Below are positions 7,279 through 7,935 of a DNA stretch of 7,935 nt, in pieces. Made by a program: the position numbers and the translations under genes. The notes below the pieces were generated by a model. That model was not told where the DNA came from. It worked only from the letters and a program-made list of their open reading frames with translations, and searched no databases. The stretch comes from Firmicutes bacterium UBA994 (lineage in GTDB: Bacteria; Bacillota; UBA994). The stretch's first letter is position 1. Each line of letters opens with the position of its first letter. The stretch lies in contig DBBC01000078.1 of the NCBI GenBank assembly GCA_002292025.1, positions 1 through 7,935 of the forward strand, in the 5' to 3' direction.

Positions 7279-7772
7279 GACGATTGCTGCTGCCTGCTAT
7301 GTACGTGGAGAGCATTTACCACATCGATTTAGCTAAGCTGCGCGCGCGCGGCATTGACACCATAATTTCTGACTTGGACAACACTTTAGTGCCCTGGCGC
7401 AAAAACAAAATAAACCCTGCACTGAAGCCATGGCTGAAGAGCGTCAAGGCACAAGGCTTTAAGGTTTGCTTGGTCTCGAATGCACTGGAAAAACGCATCG
7501 CCTACTTTCGTGCCGAGCTTAACATACCGGGAATTAGCTTCGCCAATAAACCCTCGCGCCGCGCTTTTCTGCAGGCGCTCACACTCCTAGGCAGCAAACC
7601 GGAAACCACAGCCATGATCGGCGACCAGATTTTTACCGATGTCTTAGGCGGCAATCGCCTCGGCCTGTTTACCATCCTTGTGGTGCCGCTGTGCGACCGC
7701 GACTTTTTCTTCACCCGTATGGCGCGCCTGTTCGAGCGCTGGGTTTTACGGCGGCTAGTGAAAGAAGAGTAG
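7275..7772 (+). CDS. yqeG: YqeG-like HAD superfamily (subclass IIIA) phosphatase
   Basis: The 165-residue product matches the YqeG family of small cytoplasmic HAD hydrolases in length and motifs. Motif I is DLDNTLVPW (33-41), with nucleophile Asp33 and acid/base Asp35; motif II is LVSNA with Ser68; motif III is the Lys92 of NKPSR; motif IV is GDQIFTDV (116-123), with Asp117 and Asp122 for magnesium. The family is thought to dephosphorylate a small phosphate ester, but I know of no firmly established substrate. The ATG overlaps the previous stop as ATGA, with a GGGGAG site at 7258-7263 about 11 bases upstream, so it is probably translated by coupling. In other Bacillota this gene usually sits near aroE or yqeH; neither is visible before the window ends. 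No terminator hairpin follows; the tandem repeat starts 9 bases after the stop. Confidence 0.93.
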   Translation: MRRLLLPAMYVESIYHIDLAKLRARGIDTIISDLDNTLVPWRKNKINPALKPWLKSVKAQGFKVCLVSNALEKRIAYFRAELNIPGISFANKPSRRAFLQALTLLGSKPETTAMIGDQIFTDVLGGNRLGLFTILVVPLCDRDFFFTRMARLFERWVLRRLVKEE

Positions 7773-7780
7773 AAGGAATC

Positions 7781-7878
7781 ATCCACGAAGTACACCAAGG
7801 ATTGTTATCCACGAAGGACACCAAGGATTGTTATCCACGAAGTACACCAAGGATTCTTATCCACGAAGGACACGAAGG
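7781..7878 (+). repeat. 26-bp direct tandem repeat, 3.8 copies, of the CCACGAAGGACAC type
   Basis: Three full 26-bp units lie head to tail at 7781-7806, 7807-7832 and 7833-7858, followed by a 20-bp partial unit at 7859-7878. Each begins ATCCACGAAG, continues with T or G and then ACACCAAGG, and ends ATTGTT or ATTCTT. T and G alternate at unit position 11 across the four copies. Within a unit a looser 9-bp period (CACGAAGGA-like) shows, and it continues in degenerate form to about 7897 (CACTAAGG, GACTAAG). Translated, such repeats give TKDTKD and HEGHEG strings, seen here in a false reading frame, and I recall the same strings from spurious proteins in many unrelated genomes. This suggests a widespread intergenic repeat class. 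There are no unique spacers, so it is not a CRISPR array. Confidence 0.9.
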
Positions 7879-7911
7879 GGCACTAAGGGGGACTAAGATT
7901 AAGATAAACCC

Positions 7912-7920
7912 TGCTATACT
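7912..7920 (+). promoter_or_regulatory. Weak candidate extended -10 promoter element
   Basis: TGCTATACT matches an extended -10 (TG, one base, then TATACT). No -35-like hexamer is found at 16-18 bases upstream. It could serve a gene beyond the window end, but a chance match is quite possible. Confidence 0.2.
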
Positions 7921-7935
7921 TCGTGTGACTTAGTG
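7919..7935 (-). repeat. Possible inverted copy of the intergenic repeat at the window end
   Basis: CTTCGTGT (7919-7926) is the exact reverse complement of ACACGAAG (7870-7877), and CTTAGTG (7929-7935) is the exact reverse complement of CACTAAG (7881-7887). The final bases may therefore begin an opposite-oriented, degenerate run of the same repeat. The two pairings cross each other, so they would not form one simple hairpin. The match is short and the window stops here, so this is tentative. Confidence 0.35.

Noticed and set aside
7781..7878. Possible CRISPR array
   Set aside because: The 26-bp units abut directly with no unique spacers between them, and no cas gene is present.
7691..7933. 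An open plus-strand frame of about 80 codons running from inside yqeG through the tandem repeat
   Set aside because: It overlaps the well-supported yqeG in another frame, and its second half is only the translated repeat (TKDTKD, HEGHEG). It has no ribosome site or domain.

Overview
The window looks like chromosomal DNA from a moderately GC-rich member of the Bacillota (Firmicutes), probably Clostridia-like. The reasons are a DUF1292-like acidic gene tail followed by mltG and a U32-family gene (an arrangement resembling the yrzB-yrrL-yrrM-yrrN-yrrO block of Bacillus subtilis), a YqeG-type HAD phosphatase, strong GGAGG ribosome binding sites and several GTG starts. This assignment rests on recalled gene order and family membership, not on a search.

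Layout: bases 1-48 are the 3' end of an upstream gene with a very acidic C-terminus, closed by a rho-independent terminator at about 63-96. A tightly packed plus-strand block follows: mltG (163-1200), a U32-family protein resembling YrrO/TrhP (1224-2432), two tandem paralogues of about 800 residues (2459-4852 and 4852-7278), and a yqeG-like gene (7275-7772). Gaps in this block are 23 and 26 nt, followed by overlaps of 1 nt and 4 nt, so one transcription unit is likely. The last 163 bases hold no credible gene. They contain nearly four copies of a 26-bp tandem repeat that then degenerates.

The most unusual content is the tandem pair. Each protein begins with the helical hairpin of a methyl-accepting chemotaxis protein (MCP) signalling domain and ends with a complete family 5 (DppA/OppA-type) solute-binding domain. 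Neither has a signal peptide, lipobox or membrane segment, and each contains 8-9 cysteines, so both look like soluble cytoplasmic proteins. That reverses the usual arrangement, in which a family 5 binding protein is extracytoplasmic and the receptor is a separate membrane protein. The conserved hairpin tip is altered differently in the two copies. The first has lost the usual Glu/Arg/Glu residues. The second keeps them but is one residue shorter at the turn. A cytoplasmic peptide (or other solute) sensor made of two unequal subunits is a reasonable hypothesis.

How the genes might work together: MltG cleaves nascent peptidoglycan at the membrane, the U32 protein probably takes part in tRNA (or possibly other) hydroxylation, and YqeG is a small HAD hydrolase. 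They share an operon but not an obvious pathway. A link between the MCP-binding-protein pair and cell-wall peptides is suggested only by location next to mltG and by the known ability of some family 5 proteins to bind murein peptides.
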